The position numbers and the translations under genes are program-made. From contig CM072513.1 in the NCBI GenBank assembly GCA_036898135.1, positions 77,458,463 through 77,522,462 on the forward strand: a stretch of 64,000 bases of DNA, read 5' to 3'. This stretch comes from Oncomelania hupensis (Eukaryota > Mollusca > Gastropoda > Littorinimorpha > Pomatiopsidae). Shown piece after piece: positions 42,558 through 53,878 of the stretch (within the stretch, counting starts at the first letter, position 1; the number at the start of each line of letters is the position of its first letter). The notes beneath the pieces are model-generated. The model was given only the letters and a program-made list of their open reading frames with translations, made no database searches and was not told the DNA's origin.

Positions 42558-43079
42558 AAGAAAAAGAAGACGAAGAAGAAAGAGGATATGGTACAGAACT
42601 GAACAAAAGAGCAAGAAAGAAGGAGGAAGATACTATAAGAAGCAAGAGGAGGATCGACGTGGAGGGGTCGGGAGGGAGAGAAGGAGACAAAGAAGAGAAG
42701 TCGATGAAGTAGAAGAAGATGAAAAGACGATGACAGAGGTGATGACGAAGGAGAAGATGCAAATGACAAGATTGAATTGAAGGAACGTTGAAGTTTTACC
42801 AAAGAGCCTATATTATTACTATATAGTACAACCTCTTTGGTTTTACTTCTACACCCACCATTGGCGATATGGCAGACGGGGCTAACCATCCCAGGGAAGA
42901 GGAGGTAAGGACCTACATTAACACTGAACCATCGGAGCAATCACACTGCTAAGATGGACAGTGAAAATGGCCCCTTTGTATCTTGCCCACCACGGGACTC
43001 GAACCTGGGTTCATCGGTGTCCCAGGCAAGCGCAGAAGAAGAAGAAGGTGATGATGATGATGATGATGATGATGATGAC

Positions 43080-43142
<63 letters not shown>

Positions 43143-43874
43143 ATTGACGACAATAATAATGACACCGACTTTGATGATGACTATGATGTTAATGGTGATG
43201 ATAATGGTGCTGATGATGACGACTATGATCGATAACGACACCGCTGACGTTGATGATGATATTGATGATGACACCGCCGCCCCCGCAGATAATGATGATA
43301 CCGCCGACGACGCCGCCAATAATGATGATGAATTCGTACCTGCCCAATTCCAGGCAGCACCGCTTTCCGCTGCAGCCTCAACAATGTCGGCTCTCTCTCC
43401 AGTTGGTAGCCACGCACAAATCGTATAATCTCGTCAGTACTAGAGTCTCCTTGTCGTTGTCGCTGTCGCTGATGATGGCGGTACATGCCGCCATCGCCGC
43501 TGTCGCTGCTGCTGCTGCTGCTGTCAATCTGAGGGGGTGGAGGCGACGCTCGGGGGTGCCTTGATGCGTGTCTGCGGGGACCTGAAACAGTAATGTAGTA
43601 ATGAAATAATTTTAATTCGTTAATTTATTATTGAGGAAAGGAATTATATAACATAAATAGTAGGCTAGTAGTTCGATACATATGTACATACATACATTCA
43701 TCTAAACCTTGAAAACCATACCTTGGGGTCTTTCTCCTATAAACCCCTCCATGGCAGCAGCCGGAGTCACGTGACAGCTGTCCGGGGCAACGCGTGGGGC
43801 TATCCCCCCGTCCATGCTCCTCATTGAAACCAACAGACGTCTTAAGCGCTCCTCGCGACCATCTGTTGATCTGT
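41710..43874 (-). CDS. Unrecognised gene, C-terminal three exons
   Basis: Minus-strand exons 43874-43722, 43581-43340 and 42363-41710 join in phase (1, 0) with GT/AG sites and give about 349 residues. The 5' part is not identified. Exon a has RSTDGREERLRRLLVSMRS and a C-terminal FIGERPQ. Exon b has ASPPPPQIDSSSSSSDSGD, an RQRQRQ run, and DEIIRFVRGYQLEREPTLL. Exon c is Ser/His/Gln-rich with a duplicated QEPSFTS, then an acidic stretch with three EEE/DDDD clusters, then FRPGPKTFGN, and it ends GEPLDYIDAA. Codon-scale low complexity (GAT, CAG) is strong, but the frame is clean and the splice phases agree. It looks like an intrinsically disordered cytoplasmic tail of a larger protein; I do not recognise the family. 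Confidence 0.68.
42450..42557. repeat. (AGT)n microsatellite
   Basis: About 35 AGT units with two GGT interruptions in an intron of the unknown gene. Confidence 0.97.
42838..43036 (-). mobile_element. SINE family 3, head-truncated
   Basis: TCTACACCCACCATTGGCGA, TATGGCAGACGGGG, ACACTGAACCA.C, GATGGACAGTGAAAATGG and the antisense B box GGGACTCGAACC match 50810-51039 and 54445-54674. The A-box end is replaced by GAAGAAGAAGG leading into a GAT tract. Confidence 0.85.
43046..43143. repeat. (GAT)n microsatellite
   Basis: About 33 GAT units, one GAC interruption. Confidence 0.97.
43340..43581 (-). CDS. Unknown gene, exon b
   Basis: 242 bp; acceptor GTTTCAG, donor GTACGA. Polyserine from AGC repeats, then FVRGYQLEREP and LQRKAVLPGIGQ. 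Confidence 0.65.
43722..43874 (-). CDS. Unknown gene, exon a
   Basis: 153 bp; acceptor TTTTCAG, donor GTATGG. The open frame RSTDGREERLRRLLVSMRSM is basic. The (AAT)n tract lies only about 10 bp upstream of the acceptor region. Confidence 0.6.
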
Positions 43875-43882
43875 CTGAAAAC

Positions 43883-43883
<1 letters not shown>

Positions 43884-43947
<64 letters not shown>

Positions 43948-43948
43948 C
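43884..43948. repeat. (AAT)n microsatellite
   Basis: Uninterrupted AAT/ATA units next to exon a of the unknown gene. Confidence 0.95.
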
Positions 43949-44868
43949 TGAACACATACGACATAATAATAATATTAATGCTTTAATTGAGCATTCGGAG
44001 TCTATTCGTCATGGAGATGCAGTGCTGTGGGCCTTGTTACTGAGGAATGTAGCCTACACGTAGGACTACATTTCAAACCTCTTCAAACCAGCACCAGCTT
44101 GTAAACCAACTTTATTTTTAAAATAAAAAAAGCAACAAAGCAAGCGTAAAACTCTATGTTGTCATGTCCGTAAGTGTCCTTAAATAATGCTGGAGTGCGC
44201 CTGGTATTAAGGATCAGACATTTATGGAGACTGAATAGACCTGCTTTGATTTGCGCATCGTTCCGACCTTTCATAGTTAAATCCAAGTGTTCGTTACGTC
44301 CCAGTTATCATTATCAAAAAGATTTCGCGTTCGCAAAAAAAATGACAGGGAAATATTTTTGAGCACGCCAAGTTAGTGCACAAAAGTTTTTTTTCGAGAG
44401 AGGCATTTATCAATATTTGTTTTGTGTAAATGTCAACCTGAAAACTCGCGATTATACCACAGGCCATGTTCATGGCTGGCCATCCCAGTTGGCACAAGCT
44501 GGAAGTCTTTCAATATCCGATTGTTGATATAGGAGCAGACAGCTTTACTATCACGCCGCGTTACATTTTGCTTGGTTGTATATATAGGCCACCGCCGTGA
44601 GCAACGTGTATGCTGGAAAAGCGCTTTATAAAAAACAATTAGAGCAACAGCCAAGTCTACCAGACTAAAAGCGAGCCTATAAACTGCATGACAATAAAAA
44701 TAATGTGTTCCATTTGCAATACAAGCTTTCTTCCGGGGCTGAAACCCCTTGGGGTCATGAGCAATCTTGCCACTGTAGATTGTTCTAACCTATAAAGGGA
44801 ACAGTGAAAGCCCCAGTTGAAAACCTGTCTTGCCTTTGTAGGCATGACAGATTCACTGCGGCAACAGT
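43949..44868. other. No gene seen
   Basis: Several short open frames on both strands without family signature. An upstream exon of the unknown minus-strand gene could be here, but I could not identify one. Confidence 0.4.
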
Positions 44869-44869
44869 A

Positions 44870-45436
44870 CCCCCGTTGGAGTGCCGGGGGTTTCAGTATA
44901 AATAGTATCCCCACTTTATGGAAATTTAGTGCTTTTAATTCCCACTGTTGCTATCTTCCTCATATACTCTTTCCCATTCCTGCTCTGTTCTATCACTCTG
45001 CTATACTATCCTCTTCTTCGCTAGATCAATGACCTACATTTTTTCTTGAAAACTCTTCCTGGACAAGACTCCTTGTTTGTGTATGAGGTCTGTTGGATCA
45101 GCTTGGGAGTGTTGGACGCTTTCTGCTGGGTGGTCACTAGGGCTTCCTATGATGTTAGTATTTAGCATTATATGTATATGTTTCGTTGATGATTTGTAAT
45201 GATGGTTGTATTCTATTTTGTTTTTGTAACCGGGGGTTCGCGTAGTTGAGGTAAACCCTCAGCCGTCCCCCGCGTGGGATGTCTTTATTGTAAAGTGACT
45301 GGCCGGTGGAGGGCGTTCAATTTTCCCACTAGGGTTGTTTCAGCAGATCTTTTATGCGGATCGGGGGTTGTCCGGTCCTGATTAGGCTCGGAGGAGTCCG
45401 CTGGACCTAAAGCAACAATAAATCAATCAATCAATC
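44870..45436 (+). mobile_element. Rep-A, full-length copy
   Basis: Starts CCCCCGTTGGAGTGCCGGGGG with the GTATAAATAGTATCCCC box and ends CCGCTGGACCTAAAGCAACA, with an (ATCA)n tail. Short subtype. The small ORF is damaged: a deletion removes the GCATTTTATATGT part. Confidence 0.85.
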
Positions 45437-45611
45437 CGGGGCTGAATACATCCTGTATTGAAACTGCACTTAAATCTTAGTCCACAGTAGTACTACATAG
45501 CTGTATATGTAAGTCTTTTTTTATTTGATGATTGATTGTATAGCAGGTACAGTTCAGAAAATACCATGCGCGAATGAATAAAACATTGATTGGTACTCTC
45601 ACAATCTGTCA

Positions 45612-45751
45612 ATCACACACACACACACACAAACACACACGCACACACACAGGCCTACGCGCGCGCGCATACACACACACACACACACACACACACAACA
45701 CGACTAATCATAAATCAGTTCAGAACACCGATTTCATGTTCGAGTTCATAG

Positions 45752-45848
<97 letters not shown>
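45612..45848. repeat. (CA)n and (CT)n microsatellites
   Basis: CA-rich 45612-45700 with a GCGCGCGC stretch, and nearly pure CT 45753-45848. Confidence 0.95.
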
Positions 45849-45931
45849 AGGACTCCTTCGGATGAGAATACAAACCGAGGTCTAGTCTAGGCACGCACGC
45901 ATTTAATCTCAGGGACTTTTACATTACATTA

Positions 45932-46345
45932 CATGGTAATTGCTTTAGGTCCAGCGGACTCTTCCGAGCCAAATCAGGACCAAGAAATCAAGACCACAAC
46001 CTCGCTGAAAGAGGACTCGCCCCTGATCCGCATAAAAGTTCTGCCGAAACAACCATAGTGGTAACACTGAATGCACTCCACCAGCCGGTCACTTTATCGA
46101 ACCTCCGCTTACAAAATAAAAAATAGAATACGAACATCATTATAAAATATCAACAAAACACACACATGCCTACATTGCCAAATAATAACATCATAGGAAG
46201 CCCCATTGATCACCCGGCAGAAGGCGTCCAATATTCCCAAGCTGATCCAACAGACCTCACACACAAATGAGTTTTGTTCCCGAAGAGTTTTGAAGAAAAA
46301 ATGTAGGTGACTGGTCTGGCGAAGAAGAAGATAGTATAGTAGATT
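45932..46345 (-). mobile_element. Rep-A, minus-strand copy cut by a hAT end
   Basis: Long-subtype Rep-A from TTTAGGTCCAGCGGACTC to AGTATAGTAGATT, where CAGGGCCGGACCTGGG begins. The 5' remainder of Rep-A is missing. Confidence 0.82.
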
Positions 46346-47957
46346 CAGGGCCGGACCTGGGAAAAGTCGAAGGGGGGGTTACAGATTCATCGAAGGCGCG
46401 AAGCGCCGAGCCTTCTAGAAGGGTCCGGGGGCATGCCCCCCTCCCCCCCCCCCGGAAATTTGTTTTTTCAAGGATGCAAAATGGTGCAATCTGGTGCAAT
46501 CCGAACCTTGAAAAAGCCATTTGTGATGGTCTGGGACTTGGAGCTTTTTGAACAATTGAACTGACAAACTCTGGGATACAAAAATTATCCTCTGCTCCTC
46601 CCTTAAAAAAACAAAAAAAACAAACACACACACACACACACACGCACGCACACACACAAACATTTATTTATTAGGAGAGATGTTTTGTATAGTATTATTA
46701 TTCACTACATTTTGTTGATCGTTAACGGTATAAAGCTTTATCTTGTAGTTTATGAACATCACCACCCTGCTTTCACTTTGTCTTGCTGCACTAGGTTCCT
46801 CGGCATTAGTTCCATTTGTGAATTGTATCTTCTGGCAAAACAGTTCACTGCCTCTTTGAAGTCAATATCAACATCCCTGTGCACTTTCAGTAAAGCAAGT
46901 TCATTGAGTCTCTGTTGCCCCATTGTAGAGCGCAAGTAGTTTTTCAGGTTGCGCAACTAACTGTTTGAACGCTCACACTCGGCAGTAGTGACAGGCAGGG
47001 TGCAAAGGTTCTTTAGCATGATGAACAGGTTGGGATAAAACTCCCTGTCACAATGTTTCAGTGCTTCTGATGCCGTGGATGGGATGATAGCTGTCGCATT
47101 CTCAGCAGCACTTCGCCATTTGCAAACCCACCGTTGGTATTCTGCATCAAGGGTAGCGTTGTCTGCAGGTCAGACTCCCACAACATTGCCAGTGTCTTCA
47201 CCCCTTCTGGAACTTGCATGAAACCATCCTGGTTGTCTGTTAAAGTGCTTGGCACCAGACAGAGACCATCAACTGCTAGGTCAGCATTTTTGAACCTCGA
47301 GTCCAATTCGGTTGACAGGTGTTCCAAGAAAGGAATGGCAATGCTAATCTTGAAATATTTTTCTGGAGTGGCCGCAGGTTGGTTGTCACGGATAGTCTGT
47401 CGGGATGCTTTACGAAGAACAATAACATCAGTTGTCAAAGCATTTGCCATTTTGCTGACTTCACCAAAACAGGCAACAAACGCTGTGTCGACATCTCTTC
47501 TAATAGAAGACATGCAGTTACTGACCTCTTTGATTTCCCTGTAGGCAACATCTTTTGTCCTTTTCTGCAGCTTCACTGTCAAGGGTTTTAAGTAACGCAA
47601 ACAATTGCGAACGACAACGAATGCAACGAGGAAAACATGCTGCTCAAGGTGTGGAGAAAGCCAGTTGCCTTGGTCAGTGTCTCACTGTCCCAATTGTCAC
47701 TGTCTTCACACATTTGTCCCAAACAGTCGTGAACAACCAGGAAGAGAGATGTATAAACCTCCAGTGCTTCATGTTTTTCTACCCATCTTGTTCTGCACAG
47801 ATCAACAAGCTTTGCCTTTGTCGTATCAGGCTGAGATGCTTCGATGGTATCTTCAAGTTTTCTTTGTCTCTTTGGAGAGTTTGAGAAAAACAGTGACAGT
47901 TCCCTCAGTGCTCCCATCATGTTCTTCACTGCAGGCAAGCCGCATGCTTTTACAAAG
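46346..47957 (-). mobile_element. hAT-type element, 5' part lost
   Basis: Left terminus CAGGGCCGGACCTGGGAAAA at 46346 is typical of hAT ends. Next is GGGGTTACAGATTC, then GGCGCGAAGCGCC (a perfect hairpin arm pair), then the transposase relic on the minus strand. The right side is interrupted by an LTR at 47958. Confidence 0.78.
46759..47955 (-). pseudogene. hAT transposase relic (52-kDa repressor/ZMYM-like, with C-terminal dimerisation domain)
   Basis: Three minus-strand frames in sequence: 47955-47588 with FVKACGLPAVKNMMGALREL, FFSNSPKRQRKLE and CRTRWVEKHEALE; 47600-47058 with LQKRTKDVAYREIKEVSN and SRFKNADLAVDG; and 46990-46759 with AECERSN, LRNLKNYLRSTMGQQRLNEL. The last is the hAT dimerisation motif. 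DLCRTRWVEKHEA and SNSPKRQR are typical of the ZNF862/52-kDa repressor-like hAT lineage. Stops and frame shifts near 47590, 47060 and 46960 make it inactive. The BED finger and first catalytic Asp region are missing. Confidence 0.85.
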
Positions 47958-48491
47958 TGTAACTCAGGTTCGTTTATCCACGCAACCCGTTCACTCAGCA
48001 ACAAGGCAGGAGTCGTCGTATGAAGTTTTCCAACTTTATTCACCGTACATCAACAACTGCATACAATCGCTCAATCGCTTTTCACTTTCTCTTTACAACT
48101 TTCAACTTTCGTTTGAAACAGTGCGGCAATATAATAGTCTCTCTATACTCCAGAAAAAATTAGAACACTCCAGCGTGACGCACCACAACCAATCAAAATA
48201 AACTACGTCATCACTGTCTTATGTCATACAACTTTCTTCGTCATAAAAGACCCTCTCAGCTTCTATTGGATCTATCTATATCTTTCGATCGATGGTAAAC
48301 AACCAACTCTAGAAAATTCTCAAATAATATCGATGAACTAAAATTATCAACATTATACCAAGCTTCTTCGAACAACAATGCAAAATCAAATCAAAGGTAA
48401 ATACATTCTGTTATTGAATGCTTTGTAAAACAAAACGATCACATCCATCGAGCGCGTCCCACGTACTATTGTGCGCGTCGCAAACGTAACA
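47958..48491 (+). mobile_element. Solo LTR, short form (534 bp), inside the hAT relic
   Basis: Matches the 37418-38051 LTR from its internal TGTAACTCAG onward and ends AACGTAACA. The flanks CAAAG (47953-47957) and CAGAG (48492-48496) may be a 5-bp duplication with one mismatch. The first 70-odd bp of the longer copies are absent, so this is a shorter LTR variant rather than a random truncation. Confidence 0.75.
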
Positions 48492-48496
48492 CAGAG

Positions 48497-49560
48497 GACG
48501 CCTTGACTCTCATTCATTTATTGTCGCTCAAACGGGACTACAAAGCCCGAAGGTTCATGATATAACACCGTGCTCAAACAATCCCAGGGAAACACATAAC
48601 CAACTCTTAATTTTTGTTCTGGCACAGCGGTTAATTTAAGTTCTATGACAAAACTCCATTCAAATTCGTGTTTGGAATGAAATTCATGTTTTCTGTCCCT
48701 CCTTTTCCTCCCACCCACCTCTTCTCTCTCTCTCTGTCTCTCTCTTCTTCTCTCTCTCATTTCTCGATCCGAATACCCCACCTGCCCCTCTTCGTCTACC
48801 TCTCTTTTTTCTTCTTCTTCGACCTCCATATATCCATTTCAATCATATTACGGGAACGGGTCCTGGAATTGCTGTTTGTGAAAGCAGTTCAAACAAGCAG
48901 GATTGAATAACCAACCCCAGTGAAGCCGGCACGACCGTAGAAACTGGAGCCCTAATGTGTTTGGCCATTTTTCGGCACACCGAGCCAATACCGTCACCAG
49001 CAGACTTTTCTAAGCGACTGAAGCCACAGAAAAGGGAAATAAGTTTATAAGGCAATAAATCGTCCCGGTATTGTCTCCCTTGTCAACACTGGCTGCCGTC
49101 TCTCACTATCAGGGAGGGTTTTTTGTTTTGTTTGTTTTTTAAAATTGATTTGAAGTATACTATATATGGCTCCTGCGGTAAGCTGCATGCGTAAAAGAGT
49201 TCGAGTCCTTCGTCAAACCACAGTTTGTATTTTATCAATAATATTGAACAAGCGATTTGGCTACTGTGGTAAGTTGCTTAGTCTGACAAGCGAGTGACTC
49301 CGTTTCGATAATTATAATTATAGTGTAACAGAAGATTTTCTTTTTTGTAGTCGACTTATCTTTAGACAGGAGTTCTACTCGCTCGCCTGTCGCCCCAGTA
49401 GTACGAAAAAAACCAAGTCATTGTGCCCAAATACAGGTGGTACTCTCAAATAGCCTTAATTTTGTGGGGAAAGATGGGGCAAAGCGCCAGCATGTAGTTT
49501 AGCAGCACGTCAGTTAATAAATAAATAAATAAATGTATACAAATAAATAAGATTTTTTTC
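48497..49560. other. No gene seen
   Basis: CT-rich tract near 48720-48760. No coding region supported on either strand. Confidence 0.4.
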
Positions 49561-49640
49561 TAAATACATTGTATCGAGAACATTTTTAGTTTGTTTCATT
49601 GTATCGCCTTTATTTCATCATTATAGTATCGTCTTCTGAA
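49561..49640. repeat. Repeat sharing an 18-mer with FAM98 intron 8
   Basis: ACATTGTATCGAGAACAT occurs here and at 17225-17242. Nearby TTTCATTGTATCGCC suggests a further degenerate copy within 30 bp. Confidence 0.5.
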
Positions 49641-49641
49641 A

Positions 49642-49646
49642 TGAAA

Positions 49647-49693
<47 letters not shown>

Positions 49694-49695
49694 AT
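49642..49695. repeat. (AAAT)n microsatellite
   Basis: About 13 AAAT units. Confidence 0.97.
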
Positions 49696-50799
49696 ACAAG
49701 CAGTTGGTCGCACAGATCCTACACCTTCAACCAAGATTGATCTCCGTGGTAGTCATTTTGGATCTTGATTTATGAGTTTGTCCGAATAGTGGTAACCATT
49801 CTGGAATTTGATTTTGCCTAACTAGCTCGACGAAGGAAAACGCGGACTGGACTACGGATCATTGCCTAAAATGACTCGTGGATATTTGCGTAACAGTTAC
49901 TAACAAAAGTGGTTAGGACGCATTATCACAGACGCACTCAAGCACACACACGCATTAAAAGAGGTAGAATTATTTTAAAAAATTAAACTGTTAAAACTGT
50001 TTATTTATTACTTTATTTATATATTAGGGATTGGGAGTTCAGACTAATTAAAAAGTCTAATCTTCCAATCTGTCCCATAACAAATTAACATAATCCAGAA
50101 CTAACCTTTAACTTCATACCACACACACACACACATTCACACACACACACCACTTCTCATTCCCCCCACACATAAACACACACACACGCACATACAAAGA
50201 AGAAGAAGAAGAAGAACAACAACAACAACAACAACAACAACAGGTATACAAAAGAAACAAATATTGTATAATTAAAAATTATCGTTTCTAAAGATCGAGG
50301 TACCCATGTTTCAAAGAGAAAATCATAACAGCGTTTAAAATAAATCAACATTCACACGTTCTTTCTACAATTAAATTCAAACATCTGATTAACGTACCGC
50401 TGAAGACATTCTAAATAATGCGTGTAGGAGTAGTATTTCAAAAGACGTTTTGATTGGATTGAAATTCATTTTCTCCGAACAGTCAACACTGAACTGGCCT
50501 TTGGGTTCACACTTCAGTTGCGAATGTAAAATTCAATTACATGTAGACGACATTCAAAAGTTTGTAAAATTAGGCAGCAAATCCTATCTACTCGGAGGAA
50601 AGTAAAAAAAAAAAAATAATAAAGAAGCTCTCATTGATTAAAGAAAGAAAAACATCTGAAAAACATAAAGAAAATAAATGTGTATGCGGAACAATGTTCC
50701 TCGTTCTATTTTTATTGTATATGTTCCTCACTCGTTTTACTGCAAGGTACATGTAGTGGCATTCCATTTTTTTTAAAAACATAAATTTTATTCAACAAA
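49696..50799. other. No gene seen
   Basis: AT-rich, CA-rich tract at about 50120-50190 and GAA/CAA run at 50198-50241. Confidence 0.4.
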
Positions 50800-50809
50800 T
50801 GAATGAACA

Positions 50810-51039
50810 TTGAGGTTTAACGTCTACACCCACCATTGGCGATATGGCAGACGGGGATAACCATCCCATGGAAAGAGGGGTAGGGACCTGAATCAACACT
50901 GAACCACCAGAGCAATCATACTGCTAAAATGGACAGTGAAAATGGACACATTTTATATCGCCCACCACGGGATTCAAACCTGGGTCATCGGTGTGCCAGG
51001 CAAACGCTCTACCACTTGAGCTACGGCGGTGGGACAAAT
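50810..51039 (-). mobile_element. SINE family 3, full copy
   Basis: The minus-strand head starts TCCCACCGCCGTAGCTCAAG and keeps TGGTAGAGCGTTTGCC and B box CAGGTTTGAATCCCG; a 73-nt tRNA cloverleaf can be drawn in outline. The body has CCATTTTCACTGTCCATTTT and GTAGACGTTAAACCTCA. ATTCAACAAA at 50800-50809 and 51040-51049 is the target duplication. Confidence 0.92.
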
Positions 51040-51049
51040 ATTCAACAAA

Positions 51050-52017
51050 CAAACCAGACATTAATACAAAAGGCAAAACATCAGGGCGCACAAAAGCGCA
51101 AAGCTTAAATGAGTCCTACCCAAATAATATTAATGTATGAAAATATCACTGGCGGACGACAGGAAACAACAACAAAACATTGATATAAATACAAGAAATA
51201 CAAAAATTAATTAAAATAATAATTTTTAAAAAAATATAAAATTTTTTAGCTGAAAAGAAGTTTTCTAAGCATTTTATTTGAAATCACCTCATTTTGCAGT
51301 TTTTTTTTGTTTGTTTTTTTTTAAACTGAAACCAAAACCAAGCCCACTGTTTTTTATTTATTTTTTTTTCACGGCTGTCGTCTTTGGTTGTAATATAAGA
51401 AATAACGTCAAAGGGAAAAAAATTTTCACAACAGCATCACAAGACAGTGACAAGATATGGGATGTAGGGGTCATAGTGATTTCATGCTTACGAAACTGTT
51501 TTTTTCGAGGAAACTCAAAGACGAAGCATATTTATACAACGCAGATTTGCTGCATTTAGTTTCACCATCTCATGCAGTCTGTGTGTATAGAGTGTTCGGC
51601 AACTGCAGCTTTAATGACCACAAGCCTATCATGGCCTGTCCACTGCCGCACCCCCCCCCCCCCCCTCCGCGTTAAGACCCTCTTCCCCGACCAGGCGTCT
51701 GTGAGAGGTTCGCATTATTGTTCTATCAGGTCTTCGAGGAAAACAAAACTAGAAGAGAATACAGGAGAAGACATGACAATTGAAATTAGGGAGAAAATCT
51801 ATTTATTATACTGTAAAAAAAATTATTTTATATAGTGCACCCACCCCAGTTCTTCAAGGCCTTGACAGTTATCAGGGCCGATCTCCAGCCTTCGAAGAGA
51901 CCAACTGTCACTACATCGAGTCTTGGACTCTTCAACTTTGTAGTGTTTGTAAATGGTTAATTCCTTTTTGTTATTTCTGTACCGGGATTTAAAATGTGTT
52001 GGTTTAAACACAATTTG

Positions 52018-52019
<2 letters not shown>
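51050..52019. other. No gene seen
   Basis: AT-rich with T-runs and a C-run at 51650-51666; no family match for the short frames. Confidence 0.4.
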
Positions 52020-52083
<64 letters not shown>

Positions 52084-52121
52084 CATCATCATCATCATCA
52101 TCATCGTCATCGTCATCGTCG

Positions 52122-52216
<95 letters not shown>
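52020..52216. repeat. Compound (ATT)n(ATC)n(AGT)n microsatellite
   Basis: Three adjacent trinucleotide arrays: ATT 52020-52083, ATC with CGT variants 52084-52181, AGT 52182-52216. Confidence 0.97.
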
Positions 52217-52217
<1 letters not shown>

Positions 52218-52428
52218 ACGAAAAAAGCAAACAAAACGTGAAAAAACATCAAGGGCACACAAAAGCAGCGTTTAAAATAGTTGCTACCCATTTGACAAAT
52301 TATAACAATAAAATGTCTCTAGAAACATATTAATTAATATTCTCGAAAGATAACAAACAATTACATTGGAAGAGACAAGAAAGACAACAACATCGACGGG
52401 GAAGGAGTAGGGATGAAAGAATGGAGGC

Positions 52429-52454
52429 GGGGGGGGGGGGGGGGGGGGGGGGGG
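52429..52454. repeat. Poly-G run
   Basis: About 25 consecutive G residues, a possible G-quadruplex and sequencing-error hot spot. Confidence 0.9.
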
Positions 52455-52547
52455 AAGAGAAAGGAAATCTCAACGAACTACGCGTCAAACGAGAAACGGA
52501 AACATGTACCCAAATAGGCTATACACTTTAATTGACTTATTGTTATT

Positions 52548-52795
52548 TATTTAATCACTTTTATATAGCGCTGTTTTGCAGCCCAAGAGCTGCTCAAGGC
52601 GTTGGCCGATACAGGATCTAACGCCAGCCGCACGAGGCGCCCATTTGCTGCCGTTGGCTGCATAGTTTGGGATTAGGAGAGAAGGGGGACTTAGCGCGTG
52701 CTGGGTGTATTGGTGTAACCGGCATTCACCCGTCTAGGACATGAGCGTCAGGATCTTTTAAAGTCCATGCGATGGAATGCTTGGCGTGCACAGAC
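52548..52795 (+). repeat. Rep-E, copy 1
   Basis: TATATAGCGCTGTTTTGCAG, AAGAGCTGCTCAAGGCG, then GGTGTATTGGTGTAACCGGC, ATTCACCCGTCTAGGACATG, AGCGTCAGGATCTTT match 57175-57445 in order. Confidence 0.8.
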
Positions 52796-52920
52796 AAGAC
52801 CTCGTTGTTTTTTTTACTTTCGTCCGAAGAAGTAACTTTACAGATGTATAAAACTGTCGATTGATAATGTAAATGGCTGAGGTCATCTAAGACAATAAGA
52901 ATATACAAATCAGTCTACGA

Positions 52921-52921
<1 letters not shown>

Positions 52922-52964
<43 letters not shown>

Positions 52965-52966
52965 CC
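52922..52966. repeat. (AAC)n microsatellite
   Basis: About 14 AAC units. Confidence 0.95.
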
Positions 52967-53421
52967 CACAAAAGAAACCAATGCTACGTGCAAGTCAAAT
53001 CAAACTGTTTTAGTGCAATGGTCATCTGAGCTGGAGTTATGTCCCTTCGCTTTGTGTGTTGCATCCCGCAGTTACAATACAGAGTCGAACTTTGACAGGA
53101 CAGGATGATCTCCCGGCCTATGACGCCGCAAGGTTCATTCACGTTAAAAAGCAATACAACGAAGTGTCGAACGGTTAACATTGTTTTATACTTTGCTGGA
53201 ATATTATTCAACGGATAACGCGGGGTTTAATTTCTTGGGTCAATCAGTGGGAAGGATGGGAAAATGCCTTCCTGTAGACCACCCTGCCCCACCCCTCCAC
53301 CCCTCCACCCCACACACCCCTACCCCACCCACCCCCTGTCCAGTCTGGTTTTGGACTAATGGGAAGATAAGTGCCCGTGGCCAGCTATGAGAACCATCGA
53401 CATTAGTGGTCATCGTTCCAT

Positions 53422-53456
53422 TGACGTCAGCAAATGACGTCAGAGGTCAAAGGTCA
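53422..53456. promoter_or_regulatory. Two CRE palindromes and a DR1 nuclear-receptor-type element
   Basis: TGACGTCA at 53422-53429 and 53435-53442, then AGGTCAAAGGTCA at 53444-53456, a perfect direct repeat with one-base spacer (RXR/HNF4-type). The site lies in a repeat-poor stretch without a recognised gene nearby. Confidence 0.5.
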
Positions 53457-53802
53457 TTGGAGAACGACTGTGGATTTTGAGCTTTTTCCTTTTGATCCAT
53501 AAGATATAAGACATACGATATAAAACATAACACTTTAGCCGTATATTACAGAATTTGCGTGTGGCTTGACAACAATCCAATTGTATTCAATTCAATAAAT
53601 CTGTGTTATTTATTACAGGACTAGCATACGGCCATTTATGTCGCAATGAAAAATATACAGTCCTAAATGCAAATGACAAGAGTATAACTTGGCAATAAAC
53701 CGATATAAACAGGATAAAACAAAACTGTTGCGACGAGACTACGAAAATGTTTGCTCACAACTAGCGTCCCCAGCATTCAATTTACGTTCCTTTCAATTAA
53801 TA

Positions 53803-53814
53803 ATAGTAATAGTA

Positions 53815-53878
<64 letters not shown>
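53803..53878. repeat. (AAT)n microsatellite
   Basis: AAT units following AGTAATAGTAATAGTAATA. Confidence 0.95.

Noticed and set aside
42364..42762. Upstream extension of unknown gene exon c (poly-Thr/Ser)
   Set aside because: A good ATTACAG acceptor at 42364 and phase agreement with exon b favour splicing; the extension is intronic microsatellite.
41993..43235. Long open frames of Asp, Ser, Thr, Tyr, Val or Leu runs on both strands
   Set aside because: They are translations of (AGT)n and (GAT)n microsatellites and the opposite strand of the unknown gene; no consistent splice or start evidence.
47134..48201. Plus-strand frames of 90-198 residues
   Set aside because: They lie opposite the hAT transposase relic and run into the LTR; no family signature of their own.
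50964..51034. Possible tRNA gene on the minus strand
   Set aside because: Cloverleaf-like, but it is the head of SINE family 3 with two further copies and a target duplication around the whole 230-bp unit.
52004..52333. Ile-, Tyr/His- and Asp/Asn-rich frames
   Set aside because: Three phases of the compound ATT/ATC/AGT microsatellite.
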